A stretch of 64,000 bases of DNA from Mesosutterella multiformis. Its GTDB lineage: Bacteria > Pseudomonadota > Gammaproteobacteria > Burkholderiales > Burkholderiaceae_F. Each line of letters starts with the position of its first letter. The stretch's first letter is position 1. Position numbers and translations under genes: made by a program. Location: the NCBI RefSeq assembly GCF_003402575.1, contig NZ_BGZJ01000002.1:62001-126000 (forward strand). Direction: 5' to 3'. The notes under the pieces were generated by a model. That model saw nothing but the letters and a program-made list of their open reading frames with translations, had not been told where the DNA came from and ran no database searches. Shown here one piece after another: positions 24,893 to 32,689 of the stretch.

Positions 24893-26476
24893 TTAGCTAA
24901 GCGGCTTCTCTCCCGCGGCGGATTCACCCGCGATCTGGCCATAGACCAGCGCCTCGCAGACGTTGGATGATCCCTGATAGATCGAGCCCCAGATGGACCC
25001 GAGCTCTCCCGCGACATAGAGGCGGGGAACCGGACGGTCAAAGACATCCATCACGCGCGCCTTCACATCGCGCTTCGGTCCCCCCTGAGTGTTAAGAAGC
25101 GCGGGGTACGCCTCAATCGCGTAGTACGGCCCCTTTTCAGACAGCGGAGCCGAGAGTGTCGGCACATCGGTGCCGATAAACGCGGACTTCCCGGTCTTCT
25201 TGATCTTCCGTCCGAACTCGGTGTCGCGGCCCGCCCGGATATCGGCGTTCCACTTCGCGACCTGGGCTTTCAGGGCGTCCGCCGGCACGTGGATCAGTTT
25301 CGCGAGTTCTTCAAGCGTATCCGCTTTCTTCACGACACCGCTCTTAATTTCAGCCGAGCTGTCTTCGCTCCAGTGGTAGCCTTCGATTCCCGCCGCGTAT
25401 CCATACTTGAAGTGCGTGGGCCGGCCGGCAAGCCGCCCCGCCTCATCCATCACGATGTAGCAGGGGATCGCCGGATATTTATGTTCCACGCCGTTCAGCG
25501 GATTCACGGCATAGATAAAGCCGTGGAAGTCGACTCCCGCTTCGTTGCAGAACCGCTTCCCGTCCTGATTCACCATGATGTAGTTCGGGGTCATCATCGT
25601 GACAAACACCGCAGCCTTGCATCCAGGATCCTTGATGCCAAGCGGGCAGGAGTAGGAGGTCATATGCCAGAGACGTGCTCCCATTGAGGCCGCCATCCGG
25701 AGACCGTCACCCGTGTTTCCTGGGTTCCCGAGCCCGAGGATCTTCGTCCCCTGAGCGAAATTCTGAAGCGACTGAGGGTCGTATTCATACCCGCCGCAGG
25801 CGAGAATCACGCCTCTTCGGGCCCTGACCCGGACGAGTTTCCCGTCATGCTCGACGAGAGCCCCGACTACCGTATTCCCCTCGCGGATCAGTTCCTTCGC
25901 CGGGCTTCCGAGCCACACCGGGATCTTCCGGTCTGTCTCCACCGCGGTCCTGAGAACCTTGAAGAGCTCGATCCCGCCTGGCTGATGGCCGCCGACGCGG
26001 TACTTCGTGATGTTCTCCGCAAACGGCAGATAGGGATAATTCGCGTGCCCCGTGACGCGGAGCTTGGACGCCGGCGCGATCCGCTTAAAGAATTCCGGGA
26101 GTTTCACCGCCCTCTCGCAGAATGTCCGCACGAGCGCCCCATCCATTTCGTTATCCGCGAAAAGGAAGGTCTTCTCGAGATACTGGTACGCCTCATCCGC
26201 GTTCTTCGGAATGATGAAGCCGCCGCCGGACGCCCGGGTATTGCCGCCCCCATCCTTCATCTTCTCGATCACGAGAACCTTTGCCCCGGCGTCATGCGCC
26301 GTGATCGCTGCGGCACCGCCCGCTCCGCCGTAGCCGATCACGAGGACATCGGTTTCGGTGTCCCAGTGAGTCTTCGGTTCCGCCTTCGCGTCAGCCGCGA
26401 GCAGCGGTGACGCGGGAACCGCGGCCGCCCCCGCGGCCGCGAATTTCAGAAATGTCCGCTTGGAAATAGCAGTCAT
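24893..26476 (-). CDS. TAT-exported FAD-dependent reductase/dehydrogenase
   Basis: This 527-residue protein has a TAT-like signal with KR (ISKRTFLKFAAAG), an FAD motif IGYGGAGGAAA (about 53-63), and the C-terminal FAD-closing LYVAGELGSIWG region. It belongs to the fumarate-reductase/ketosteroid-dehydrogenase flavoprotein superfamily but lacks the IHPT and HHTMGG motifs of the reductases at 8-14 kb, so the substrate differs. AAGGAG lies eight bases before ATG 26476. The tetraheme cytochrome gene lies 90 bp upstream in the same direction and is the likely electron donor. Confidence 0.82.
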   Translation of the reverse strand: MTAISKRTFLKFAAAGAAAVPASPLLAADAKAEPKTHWDTETDVLVIGYGGAGGAAAITAHDAGAKVLVIEKMKDGGGNTRASGGGFIIPKNADEAYQYLEKTFLFADNEMDGALVRTFCERAVKLPEFFKRIAPASKLRVTGHANYPYLPFAENITKYRVGGHQPGGIELFKVLRTAVETDRKIPVWLGSPAKELIREGNTVVGALVEHDGKLVRVRARRGVILACGGYEYDPQSLQNFAQGTKILGLGNPGNTGDGLRMAASMGARLWHMTSYSCPLGIKDPGCKAAVFVTMMTPNYIMVNQDGKRFCNEAGVDFHGFIYAVNPLNGVEHKYPAIPCYIVMDEAGRLAGRPTHFKYGYAAGIEGYHWSEDSSAEIKSGVVKKADTLEELAKLIHVPADALKAQVAKWNADIRAGRDTEFGRKIKKTGKSAFIGTDVPTLSAPLSEKGPYYAIEAYPALLNTQGGPKRDVKARVMDVFDRPVPRLYVAGELGSIWGSIYQGSSNVCEALVYGQIAGESAAGEKPLS

Positions 26477-26566
26477 AGTCTTCTCTCCTTCTGACAAGGT
26501 AAAAATCGGCAGCGCGCCGGTAAGCCGGTTTCGAATCCGCAGGTCCGGCTTTTGTCAGTGGCGGCG

Positions 26567-26923
26567 CTACCGGATATGCAGCTCGCGGCTGAAATCGTGG
26601 CAGCGGGCGCATTCGAGCACCGCGGGCTTATGCCCCCGGTGGCACTTCGTGCATTCGATCTTTCCGAGATGGGAATCGTGGGGATTGATTTCGAGGCTGT
26701 CCGTCTGCTCGGCAAGTTTTTCGTAGCTTCCGCCGTGGCACGACAGACACTTCTCTTTTTTGACCGGCGCGGGGTGCGCCGCGTCCGCGTGGCAGGATTC
26801 ACACTTCAATCCGCGCGCGATATGACGGTCCGCGAGATTCTGGGCGGGTGCCGGGGTTTCTCCAGCCGCCATGGCGGCGGCCGCGAGGAATCCGAGCGCG
26901 AGCATCACGATCGTTCTCTTCAT
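26567..26923 (-). CDS. Periplasmic tetraheme cytochrome c
   Basis: This 118-residue protein has a Sec signal (about 1-20) and four CxxCH heme sites (CESCH, CLSCH, CTKCH, CARCH) with extra His residues for bis-His ligation. It resembles the heme domain of flavocytochrome c3, here a separate protein. It probably carries electrons from a membrane quinol dehydrogenase to the TAT flavoprotein encoded next, and perhaps to the heme-less reductases at 8-14 kb. TAGGAGAG precedes the ATG. Confidence 0.9.
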   Translation of the reverse strand: MKRTIVMLALGFLAAAAMAAGETPAPAQNLADRHIARGLKCESCHADAAHPAPVKKEKCLSCHGGSYEKLAEQTDSLEINPHDSHLGKIECTKCHRGHKPAVLECARCHDFSRELHIR

Positions 26924-27387
26924 CGTTCTCTCCTAAGGTGCTGCAGAGCGCCGCGAGCCTTCTCCCGGGATGAAGGAAGGACTCTTTCCCGTGTCGCCGG
27001 GCACTCGTTCCCCCTCCTCCTGATAAGAGGCATGGCGCTGATTTAATTCGTTATTTTTGGTTGTTTCTTAAGTCACGCTTAATCTTACGGAGGAGATACC
27101 GTGACCACAATTCGTTTTTTCTGAAGGATTTATTTGTCTTTTACAAAGACGGAAACGAGAGGCAAGTAACTTAAAGAGAAGCGGTTTTGACTCTGAAGAG
27201 GCTGAGGCCCGCTGCGATCGCCATTAACTCCGTCGCCTTCAGAAAAGCGAAGGATCAGGAGGAAGACCTCACCTTCACCGTTCTTCCGATGACAACATTG
27301 CCGCTGCTGATTTCATCCGTTCGGTCCAATAGAATGTATTTATCAGGTTAGACAACAGAAGCGAGAAAAAGACGCGCGGAGAAACAG
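26924..27387. other. Intergenic region, 464 bp
   Basis: Divergent promoter space. A GGAGGAGATACC site is followed by a seven-codon frame from GTG (about 27102) ending in TGA, which could be a leader peptide. No hairpin with a T-tract follows it, so I make no claim of attenuation. Confidence 0.3.
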
Positions 27388-28137
27388 ATGGGACTTTTCG
27401 ACGATATTCTCGACACCACGGTAAAAGTCGCGGGAGTCACCCTTTCGGTAGCGGGCGGCGTAGCCGTGAACACGGTCCGTGGGGCAGCTGCCGCGGTGGA
27501 TGACGCGCAGGAAATCGTCTCCGGCCTCACCCGGCTCGATTTAACGCCCATCGGAAACGTCGCCGAACGCCGGATTTCCGGAGCCGTTTCCGGCATTGAG
27601 TCCCAGGTCAAAACCGCCGCGACGCTTCTCGATGAACTCGGCGCCTGCGCCCTGGATTCAGACCGCCCCTTCCTCACGGACGAGAATACCGAGCGTCTGA
27701 CGAGTCTCGCGACAGCCGGTCTCGTGGCTGCGGCGGGCGGCTCACTCGTCTCTTCAGTCCTCCCGGATGACCTGGGGTTTGACGGTGGGAGTGACACTTC
27801 CGGCGGTCTCCTCGCGTCTGACCTCTCTTCGATCCCGACTGAAGACGGCATGTTTGATGGCGACAGCGGAGACCTATCGGATTTAGCGAAGGCGGGCGAA
27901 CTCGAGGATACCGATCATATTGAGAGCGACGACATCACGCGGAGCCTCGCCTCGCGCGACGCGTTCCTCGAAGAGAACGGCTACGACGGCGTCCCGGACG
28001 GGTACGAGGTTCACCACATCGTGCCTCTATCTGAGGGCGGCGCCGATACCCCTGACAACATGATTCTCCTCACCGAAGACGATCACGCCGAAATCACGGC
28101 TGAGCACGGCCGCTTTTACGGCTGGCATCGCGCGTAA
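27388..28137 (+). CDS. HNH-nuclease-tailed protein with hydrophobic N-terminus
   Basis: In this 249-residue protein, residues 1-135 are Gly/Ala/Val-rich and amphipathic, with no ordinary signal peptide, and a central acidic linker follows. The C-terminal 50 residues hold an HNH motif (GYEVHHIVPLSEGG, TPDNMILLTEDDH). This build resembles polymorphic or contact-type nuclease toxins, in which the N-terminus handles delivery. The expected immunity gene is missing: the 700 bp downstream show only RNA-like elements. The alternative is a phage-type homing or packaging nuclease. GGAG lies seven bases before the ATG. Confidence 0.65.
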   Translation: MGLFDDILDTTVKVAGVTLSVAGGVAVNTVRGAAAAVDDAQEIVSGLTRLDLTPIGNVAERRISGAVSGIESQVKTAATLLDELGACALDSDRPFLTDENTERLTSLATAGLVAAAGGSLVSSVLPDDLGFDGGSDTSGGLLASDLSSIPTEDGMFDGDSGDLSDLAKAGELEDTDHIESDDITRSLASRDAFLEENGYDGVPDGYEVHHIVPLSEGGADTPDNMILLTEDDHAEITAEHGRFYGWHRA

Positions 28138-28247
28138 CGGGCTCTTCTGAACCCTGGATTCATTACCGCGGGGAACGTATAGAAAATCCTGGCTGGAAGC
28201 GGAAATTTTTCAATGCGGCGGCACCAATTTCACCCCCTCGCGCGGGC

Positions 28248-28395
28248 AAAAAAAATCGGCAGATTTCAAAAAATCTGCCGAAAATCAAACATTTAGTTCA
28301 AAGGAGAGTCGTCTTGATCCAACTGCAAACCTGTGCCCAGAGACGGAGGGGGCTCAGAATGAAGGGGGTTCCAATTCCTTCATTCCTTTCGGTTA
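28248..28395 (-). ncRNA. Candidate small RNA E6
   Basis: On the minus strand, a TATAGT box (28407-28402) is followed by a body of about 90 nt, CTCTCCTTTGAA (28308-28297), and the TCGGCAGATTT/AAATCTGCCGA terminator with T8 (28281-28248). The segment from CTCCTTTGAA to the terminator is nearly the same as in E2, 10 kb away. Confidence 0.6.
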
Positions 28396-28672
28396 AGAAG
28401 AACTATACCGACCGACCCTGAAAAAAAGTTATGCGGATTTGAAACAAACGAACGGCCCGTGTAACAAAAGATATCCCGGCTTCATCCGCACTTAAGATAT
28501 CCCATTGAAAAACAGGGTAAACCTCTGTTTTGTCTGAATTTTCAAGGACAAAAGCCACCTCAGGGGTTCATTCTATGACGCCGTAAAAAAGACTGTCTTT
28601 TCAAGAGAATAGAATGATTCTCATCTGACTGCAGTAACAAAAAACCGTCAGAGCCTTGATTCATAAAGAAAA

Positions 28673-28699
28673 ACCGGAGAATTACGACAATCCTCCGGT
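28673..28699 (-). terminator. Minus-strand hairpin terminator
   Basis: ACCGGAGGA/TCTCCGGT type stem followed by TTTTTC on the minus strand. Next to it, 28724-28735 holds TATCCACAGTTG, a near DnaA-box sequence. No gene lies between it and 28855. Confidence 0.5.
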
Positions 28700-28854
28700 C
28701 ATCCGTGAAACATTTTTTTATGGCTATCCACAGTTGTGGTGGAAAAGGTTTGAGTGAGGCAATAACTTTTCCTTATAAAACAGCCACTTTGGCACACTGC
28801 CTAATTTTTAGGCATCGCCGTGAAACATCGATAAACAGGGACGCGGGTTCCCCT

Positions 28855-29301
28855 TTACTTCGAGCATTTCAGGTCGATCAGCACAGAGGCGACAGAACCC
28901 GGATCCGCGCCAACCCAGGATTCGGGATAGGTTTTGGATGCGAGCGCCGCGCCCTTCCCGTAGCGGTCCGCGTAGAACGTGACACCGGTATAGGCGATCT
29001 TCCTCGCCCCGCACTGAATCCGGAACGTGTTCACGGCGGATTTCGCGTCCGGGTTCGCGGGGAGCTTCCCGCCTGTAAACACCGTTTCCATCACGTACGC
29101 GGTGTCCCCCGCTCCCGCCTTGATCATCCGGTAGAACCCGTTCTGGCGATCCACCCAGCGAGGATCCCAGCCATTCGCGTCAGCGAACTTCCCGGATTCG
29201 AGTTCGTCCGTCTGCAGCGGCACCACGGGGGCAGCGAGGACCGCGTTTCCCGTGCCTAAGAGTGTCAGAGTGAGGGCAGCCGCGATTGCGAAGCGCTTCA
29301 T
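28855..29301 (-). CDS. Secreted surface-adhesin-E-like small protein
   Basis: This 148-residue protein has a signal peptide (1-23) and a compact body with two Cys (FRIQCGARK and LIDLKCSK) that probably pair, plus the Y...W...PGSVASVL...C ending of protein-E-like families. Function in this genus is unknown; adhesion or lysozyme-inhibitor-like roles occur in relatives. AAGGA precedes the ATG. Confidence 0.6.
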   Translation of the reverse strand: MKRFAIAAALTLTLLGTGNAVLAAPVVPLQTDELESGKFADANGWDPRWVDRQNGFYRMIKAGAGDTAYVMETVFTGGKLPANPDAKSAVNTFRIQCGARKIAYTGVTFYADRYGKGAALASKTYPESWVGADPGSVASVLIDLKCSK

Positions 29302-29348
29302 GCTTTCTGTTCCTTATCGTTCTCTATATATAAAAGATGTCTCGAAGA

Positions 29349-29912
29349 TTACTCCCGCGGGATCGTTTTCTTCACGACCGCGGGGTTCCCGGCGGCGAGC
29401 GAGTCATCCGGAATGTCCCGAGTCACGACAGAGCCCGCCGCGATGATGCAGCGTTTCCCGATCGTGACCCCGGGGCACACGATCACGCCGCCCCCGAGCC
29501 ACGTATCCTCACCGATCGTGATCGGGCGCGCCTTCTCAATCGTCTTCCGGCGTTCGAGATAGTTCACGGGGTGATTCACGGTGTAAAGCTGACAGTTCGG
29601 GCCGATCTTCACCCAGTCACCCAGCGTGATCGGCGCCTGATCGAGGAACACGCAGCCGTAATTCACGAAGACGTTCTCTCCCATCCGGATCCCGTTCCCG
29701 TGGTCACAGAGGAACGGCGGGCTCACCATCGAGCTCTCGGGGCACCCGGGGATCAGGTCGAGGAGCGCCGCGCGGTACTCCGCGCTGTGCAGCGTGTCGA
29801 GCTTCCGGAACGCGGCGCACGCCTTCCGCGCGTGCGTGAGACTCGCGTGGATCTCAGGATCCATGAAGTCATAAACCTCGCCCTGCCGCATCCGCTCAAA
29901 TTCAGTCGTCAT
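29349..29912 (-). CDS. Hexapeptide-repeat sugar O-acetyltransferase (maltose/galactoside type)
   Basis: This 187-residue protein has an N-terminal acetyltransferase helix pair (MRQGEVYDFMDPEI) and a left-handed beta-helix with the catalytic His in TVNHPVNY and repeats such as ITIGEDTWLGGGVIV and GSVVTRDIPDD. It transfers acetyl from acetyl-CoA to sugars. ATG 29912 has GGAGG eight bases upstream. A related gene lies at 59186-59767. Confidence 0.9.
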   Translation of the reverse strand: MTTEFERMRQGEVYDFMDPEIHASLTHARKACAAFRKLDTLHSAEYRAALLDLIPGCPESSMVSPPFLCDHGNGIRMGENVFVNYGCVFLDQAPITLGDWVKIGPNCQLYTVNHPVNYLERRKTIEKARPITIGEDTWLGGGVIVCPGVTIGKRCIIAAGSVVTRDIPDDSLAAGNPAVVKKTIPRE

Positions 29913-30074
29913 CTGGCTCACCTCCCTCTCACGCGCCTCGGTATTCCATCAAAGCTTACTGAAAGTTTACGTAAAGAGGCGTTGCAAAGCGTGGCTCAGG
30001 GGTGAACCCTATCCCTTTATGCTTAGAATAGTTAGCCGTCTATTCATCAACTAACCACAAAACATTACCGAAGT

Positions 30075-31088
30075 ATGAAGAAAATCATTCTGCCGATCGC
30101 CATCGCGCTCGCGATGACGGTACAGACCGCGTGGGCTGACGCGGCCTCTGAAGTCGTTAAAACCCAGGGCGCCGAAATCATTACGGTTCCCATGAAGGAC
30201 GGCATCATCGATACGATGTCGGGCGTGATTTACAGCCAGGTGAAGACCCCCCGTAACGTTCAGGGTCTCCGCATGACGCTGATGATCCCACGTAACAACG
30301 CGAAGAAGCCCGCGATCGTCTACTTCCCGGGCGGCGGCTTCACTTCGGCAGCGTATGAGAAGTTCACTGAGGTGCGTTACGCCCTCGCCCGGGCCGGGTT
30401 CGTTGTCGCGGCCGCGGAATACCGTCCGATCCCGACGAAGTTCCCGGGTCTCGTGAATGACGGCAAGGCAGCGGTCCGGTTCCTTCGCGCCCACGCGAAG
30501 GAGTTCGGCATTGACCCGAACCACATCGGCGTGATCGGCGACTCGGCGGGCGGCTATCTCGTTGATATGCTCGGCACGACGAACGGCGAAAAGGCCTTTG
30601 ATAAGGGTGACTGGCTCGATCAGTCCTCTGACGTTCAGGCCGTCGTTTCGATGTACGGCATCTCGGACCTCAAGGATATCGGTGAAGGCTTCTCGCCCAA
30701 GGTGGTTGAGAGCCACAAGTCGCCGTCCGCGACCGAAGCGATTCTCGTGAACGGCTTCTCCTTCGGCACTTCTCCTGGCGGCTCGATCCTCTCGGATCCG
30801 AAGGCCGCGGATTACGCGAGCGCGATTCGCCACGTGAAGGGCAAGGAACCCCCGTTCCTCCTGATGCACGGCGTGATTGATCCTCTCGTCTCCCCGCTTC
30901 AGAGCTCAAAGCTCTACACCGCGCTGAAGGCGAAGAACGACGACGTGAAGTTCGTTCTCGTGAAGAACGCGAAGCATGGCGATCTTCCCTGGTTCCAGCA
31001 GCCGGTGATCGACCGTATCGTGCGGTTCTTCAAGGATAAGCTCGGCACTCCCGCGAAGGGCGAACAGTCGAACGGCATCTCGCTTTAA
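30075..31088 (+). CDS. Secreted alpha/beta hydrolase (carboxylesterase-like)
   Basis: This 337-residue protein has a signal peptide (ends WADAAS), oxyanion loop FPGGGF, nucleophile in IGDSAGGYL, an Asp in GVIDPLVS and a His in KNAKHGDLPW, which complete a Ser-Asp-His triad. Related enzymes deacetylate or deferuloylate carbohydrates or cleave small esters in the periplasm. There is no strong ribosome site at ATG 30075. The neighbouring acetyltransferase is divergent. Confidence 0.82.
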   Translation: MKKIILPIAIALAMTVQTAWADAASEVVKTQGAEIITVPMKDGIIDTMSGVIYSQVKTPRNVQGLRMTLMIPRNNAKKPAIVYFPGGGFTSAAYEKFTEVRYALARAGFVVAAAEYRPIPTKFPGLVNDGKAAVRFLRAHAKEFGIDPNHIGVIGDSAGGYLVDMLGTTNGEKAFDKGDWLDQSSDVQAVVSMYGISDLKDIGEGFSPKVVESHKSPSATEAILVNGFSFGTSPGGSILSDPKAADYASAIRHVKGKEPPFLLMHGVIDPLVSPLQSSKLYTALKAKNDDVKFVLVKNAKHGDLPWFQQPVIDRIVRFFKDKLGTPAKGEQSNGISL

Positions 31089-31094
31089 TAAAAA

Positions 31095-31167
31095 ACGCCC
31101 TCTTTATATAAGGGCGTCTGAATAGCGAAAGAGGCAGATTCCATTCACCGGGATCTGCCTCTTTTTT
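31095..31167 (+). terminator. Tandem terminators
   Basis: ACGCCCT/AGGGCGT (31095-31117) and AAAGAGGCAGAT/ATCTGCCTCTTT with T6 (31128-31167). The second is long enough to work in both directions. Confidence 0.85.
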
Positions 31168-31195
31168 CGTTTCTCTGCCTCGCGGCAAAGCCGGA

Positions 31196-31571
31196 TTACT
31201 TCATCCAGGGCGCCTTGTCGTCCACGAGCTTCGCGTCCGTCATCGTGAAGCCGCCGAGGCTGTGAGCCTTCGTCTGGATGCAGATGTATTTGAGAGAGGA
31301 ATCCGCCGCGGCGCGGATCGCGCTTACCGGCCGGGTCGATACGGAAGCTGTCGCCCGCCTGAATGGGGAGCGTCTCGCCGTCGATCCAGAGTTCGCCCTT
31401 CCCTTCCAGCACGATGTAAAGCTCTTCGTTATTCGTGTGAACATGAACGAAAGGCACGCCGCCGTTCGGGGGAACGGTGTTAATCGACACCTCAGCGCCC
31501 GTGAGGCCCAGCGCCTCGTGGAGTTCAACGCGGGGAGCGGGTTCAGAGTGGACGAGCTTGTAATTAGCCAT
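31196..31571 (-). pseudogene. Small cupin-domain protein, frameshifted
   Basis: The frame from ATG 31571 gives a clear cupin (GVPFVHVHTNNEELYIVLEGKGELWIDG split here: VHVHTNNEE, then LEGKGELWIDG) up to DPAGKR. The rest of the fold continues in another frame as AAADSSLKYIC to the stop at 31196. The break lies in GCGCG near 31316-31325, a slippage-prone dinucleotide run, so two bases lost there would explain it. It is either a recent pseudogene, a phase-variable gene or a sequence error. It lies downstream of the MarR gene and carries that regulator's palindrome in its promoter. Confidence 0.75.
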
Positions 31572-31608
31572 TGCAGTATCTCCAGTGTATTTATTTGACG
31601 TCTTATTA

Positions 31609-31620
31609 TTAGACGTCTAA
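31609..31620. promoter_or_regulatory. MarR operator before the cupin gene
   Basis: TTAGACGTCTAA is a perfect 12-bp palindrome 38 bp upstream of the cupin start. A degenerate second copy overlaps 31593-31604. The core TTAGA-N2-TCTAA also stands before the MarR gene. Confidence 0.65.
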
Positions 31621-31658
31621 CTATTAATCAGACTGAAAAATTCAGTCTTTCCGAATTC

Positions 31659-32078
31659 CTACGCGCCGGCCGCCTTTTTAAGGAGCAGCTCAAGCGTCAG
31701 GGTTTCTTCTGGCGTCAGGTTCCGCGCGATTTCTTCCGAGAGCGCTTCTGACACCTCGTAAAACATGGGTTCGAGCGCGCGGCCCTTTTCGGTGAGCCAC
31801 ACTTCGGTCTCCCGCCGGTCCTTCGTGCTCCGGCGGCGTTCGACGTAGCCCGCCGCGATCAGCTTATCGACGAGCACCGTGACGGTCGGCTTTGTTCTGT
31901 GAGACCCAACCGCGATATCGGTGCTCGTAGCCCCGTCGTGACGCAGCAGGTAATTCAGAATGTCGCCGTGGCTCGGCACAATATCCGTCACTCCGCGCCG
32001 GCGGAGCTCGGAAACGAGAAAGCGGTTCGCGTGAGCAACAATGCGGCCCGCCTGCTGAGCGATGAAGTTGATTGCCAT
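31659..32078 (-). CDS. MarR-family transcriptional regulator
   Basis: This 139-residue protein has a winged helix-turn-helix (ATSTDIAVGSHRTKPTVTVLVDKL) and a wing with the DRRETEVWLTEKG signature. MarR proteins are dimeric repressors released by small ligands. Matching palindromes sit before this gene and before the cupin gene, so it probably represses both. Confidence 0.9.
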   Translation of the reverse strand: MAINFIAQQAGRIVAHANRFLVSELRRRGVTDIVPSHGDILNYLLRHDGATSTDIAVGSHRTKPTVTVLVDKLIAAGYVERRRSTKDRRETEVWLTEKGRALEPMFYEVSEALSEEIARNLTPEETLTLELLLKKAAGA

Positions 32079-32088
32079 GACCGTTATA

Positions 32089-32108
32089 TTAGTTAGATAT
32101 CTAACTAA
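32089..32108. promoter_or_regulatory. MarR operator, 20-bp perfect palindrome
   Basis: TTAGTTAGATATCTAACTAA lies 11 bp before the MarR start codon. It contains the same TTAGA-N2-TCTAA core as the cupin operator, flanked by additional symmetric bases. Confidence 0.75.
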
Positions 32109-32194
32109 ATGTATGCGTAATAACCCTAATTAAAGGGCAGGATCCGTCAGAGAACGGGGGTGCTGAGGAGCGGGAATTCAGCCCCGCGTGTAAC

Positions 32195-32545
32195 TCAGCC
32201 CCAGAGCTCGCGGTAATTACGGGCGAAGAGGTCGAGTCCCTTCTGAACACGCTCCTGATACGCCTTTTCCGCTTCCAGCACCGCGTCCGGAATGGGATCC
32301 AGGCTCCCCGCTTCCGACTTCTCGTACCACTTCACGAGCGGCGAATGACGCTCATCCTTCTTGATTTCCTTGAAGCTCCAGATCATGGCATCCAGCACCT
32401 CGTTCCACGCCTTCTGGCTCTCAAAGGCATCGGGGAACGTGCGGCGGGAAGACTTCCGGAACTTCTTCAGCCCCTTCAGAATCACGGGAGCGAGCGTGTA
32501 GTAGAGGCTCCAGGTATCCACCTTCTTGAATTTGATTTTCTTCAT
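32195..32545 (-). CDS. Unknown small basic helical protein
   Basis: This 116-residue protein is rich in Lys, Trp and Tyr, with a Lys-rich N-terminus (MKKIKFKKVDTW) and mostly helical composition. I see no signal peptide, membrane helix or family motif. The segment WSLYYTLAPVIL and the regular Trp spacing are its main features. The ribosome site is weak. Confidence 0.55.
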   Translation of the reverse strand: MKKIKFKKVDTWSLYYTLAPVILKGLKKFRKSSRRTFPDAFESQKAWNEVLDAMIWSFKEIKKDERHSPLVKWYEKSEAGSLDPIPDAVLEAEKAYQERVQKGLDLFARNYRELWG

Positions 32546-32689
32546 TCCGAATTCGGACTTTTTCTATTGGATATCTTTTTATCCTAGCGGATTTAGGGTG
32601 GCGCTGCCCGGTATACCGGAGTTCCCGAACTCTCTTTACAATCGCTCTCATCAGTTTCGCGCTTAATAAAAAGAAAGAGGATTCCCGCG

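Noticed and set aside
28724-28745. A second replication origin (DnaA-box-like TATCCACAGTTGTGG)
   Set aside because: There is only one imperfect pair, with no iterons, AT-rich block or replication gene.
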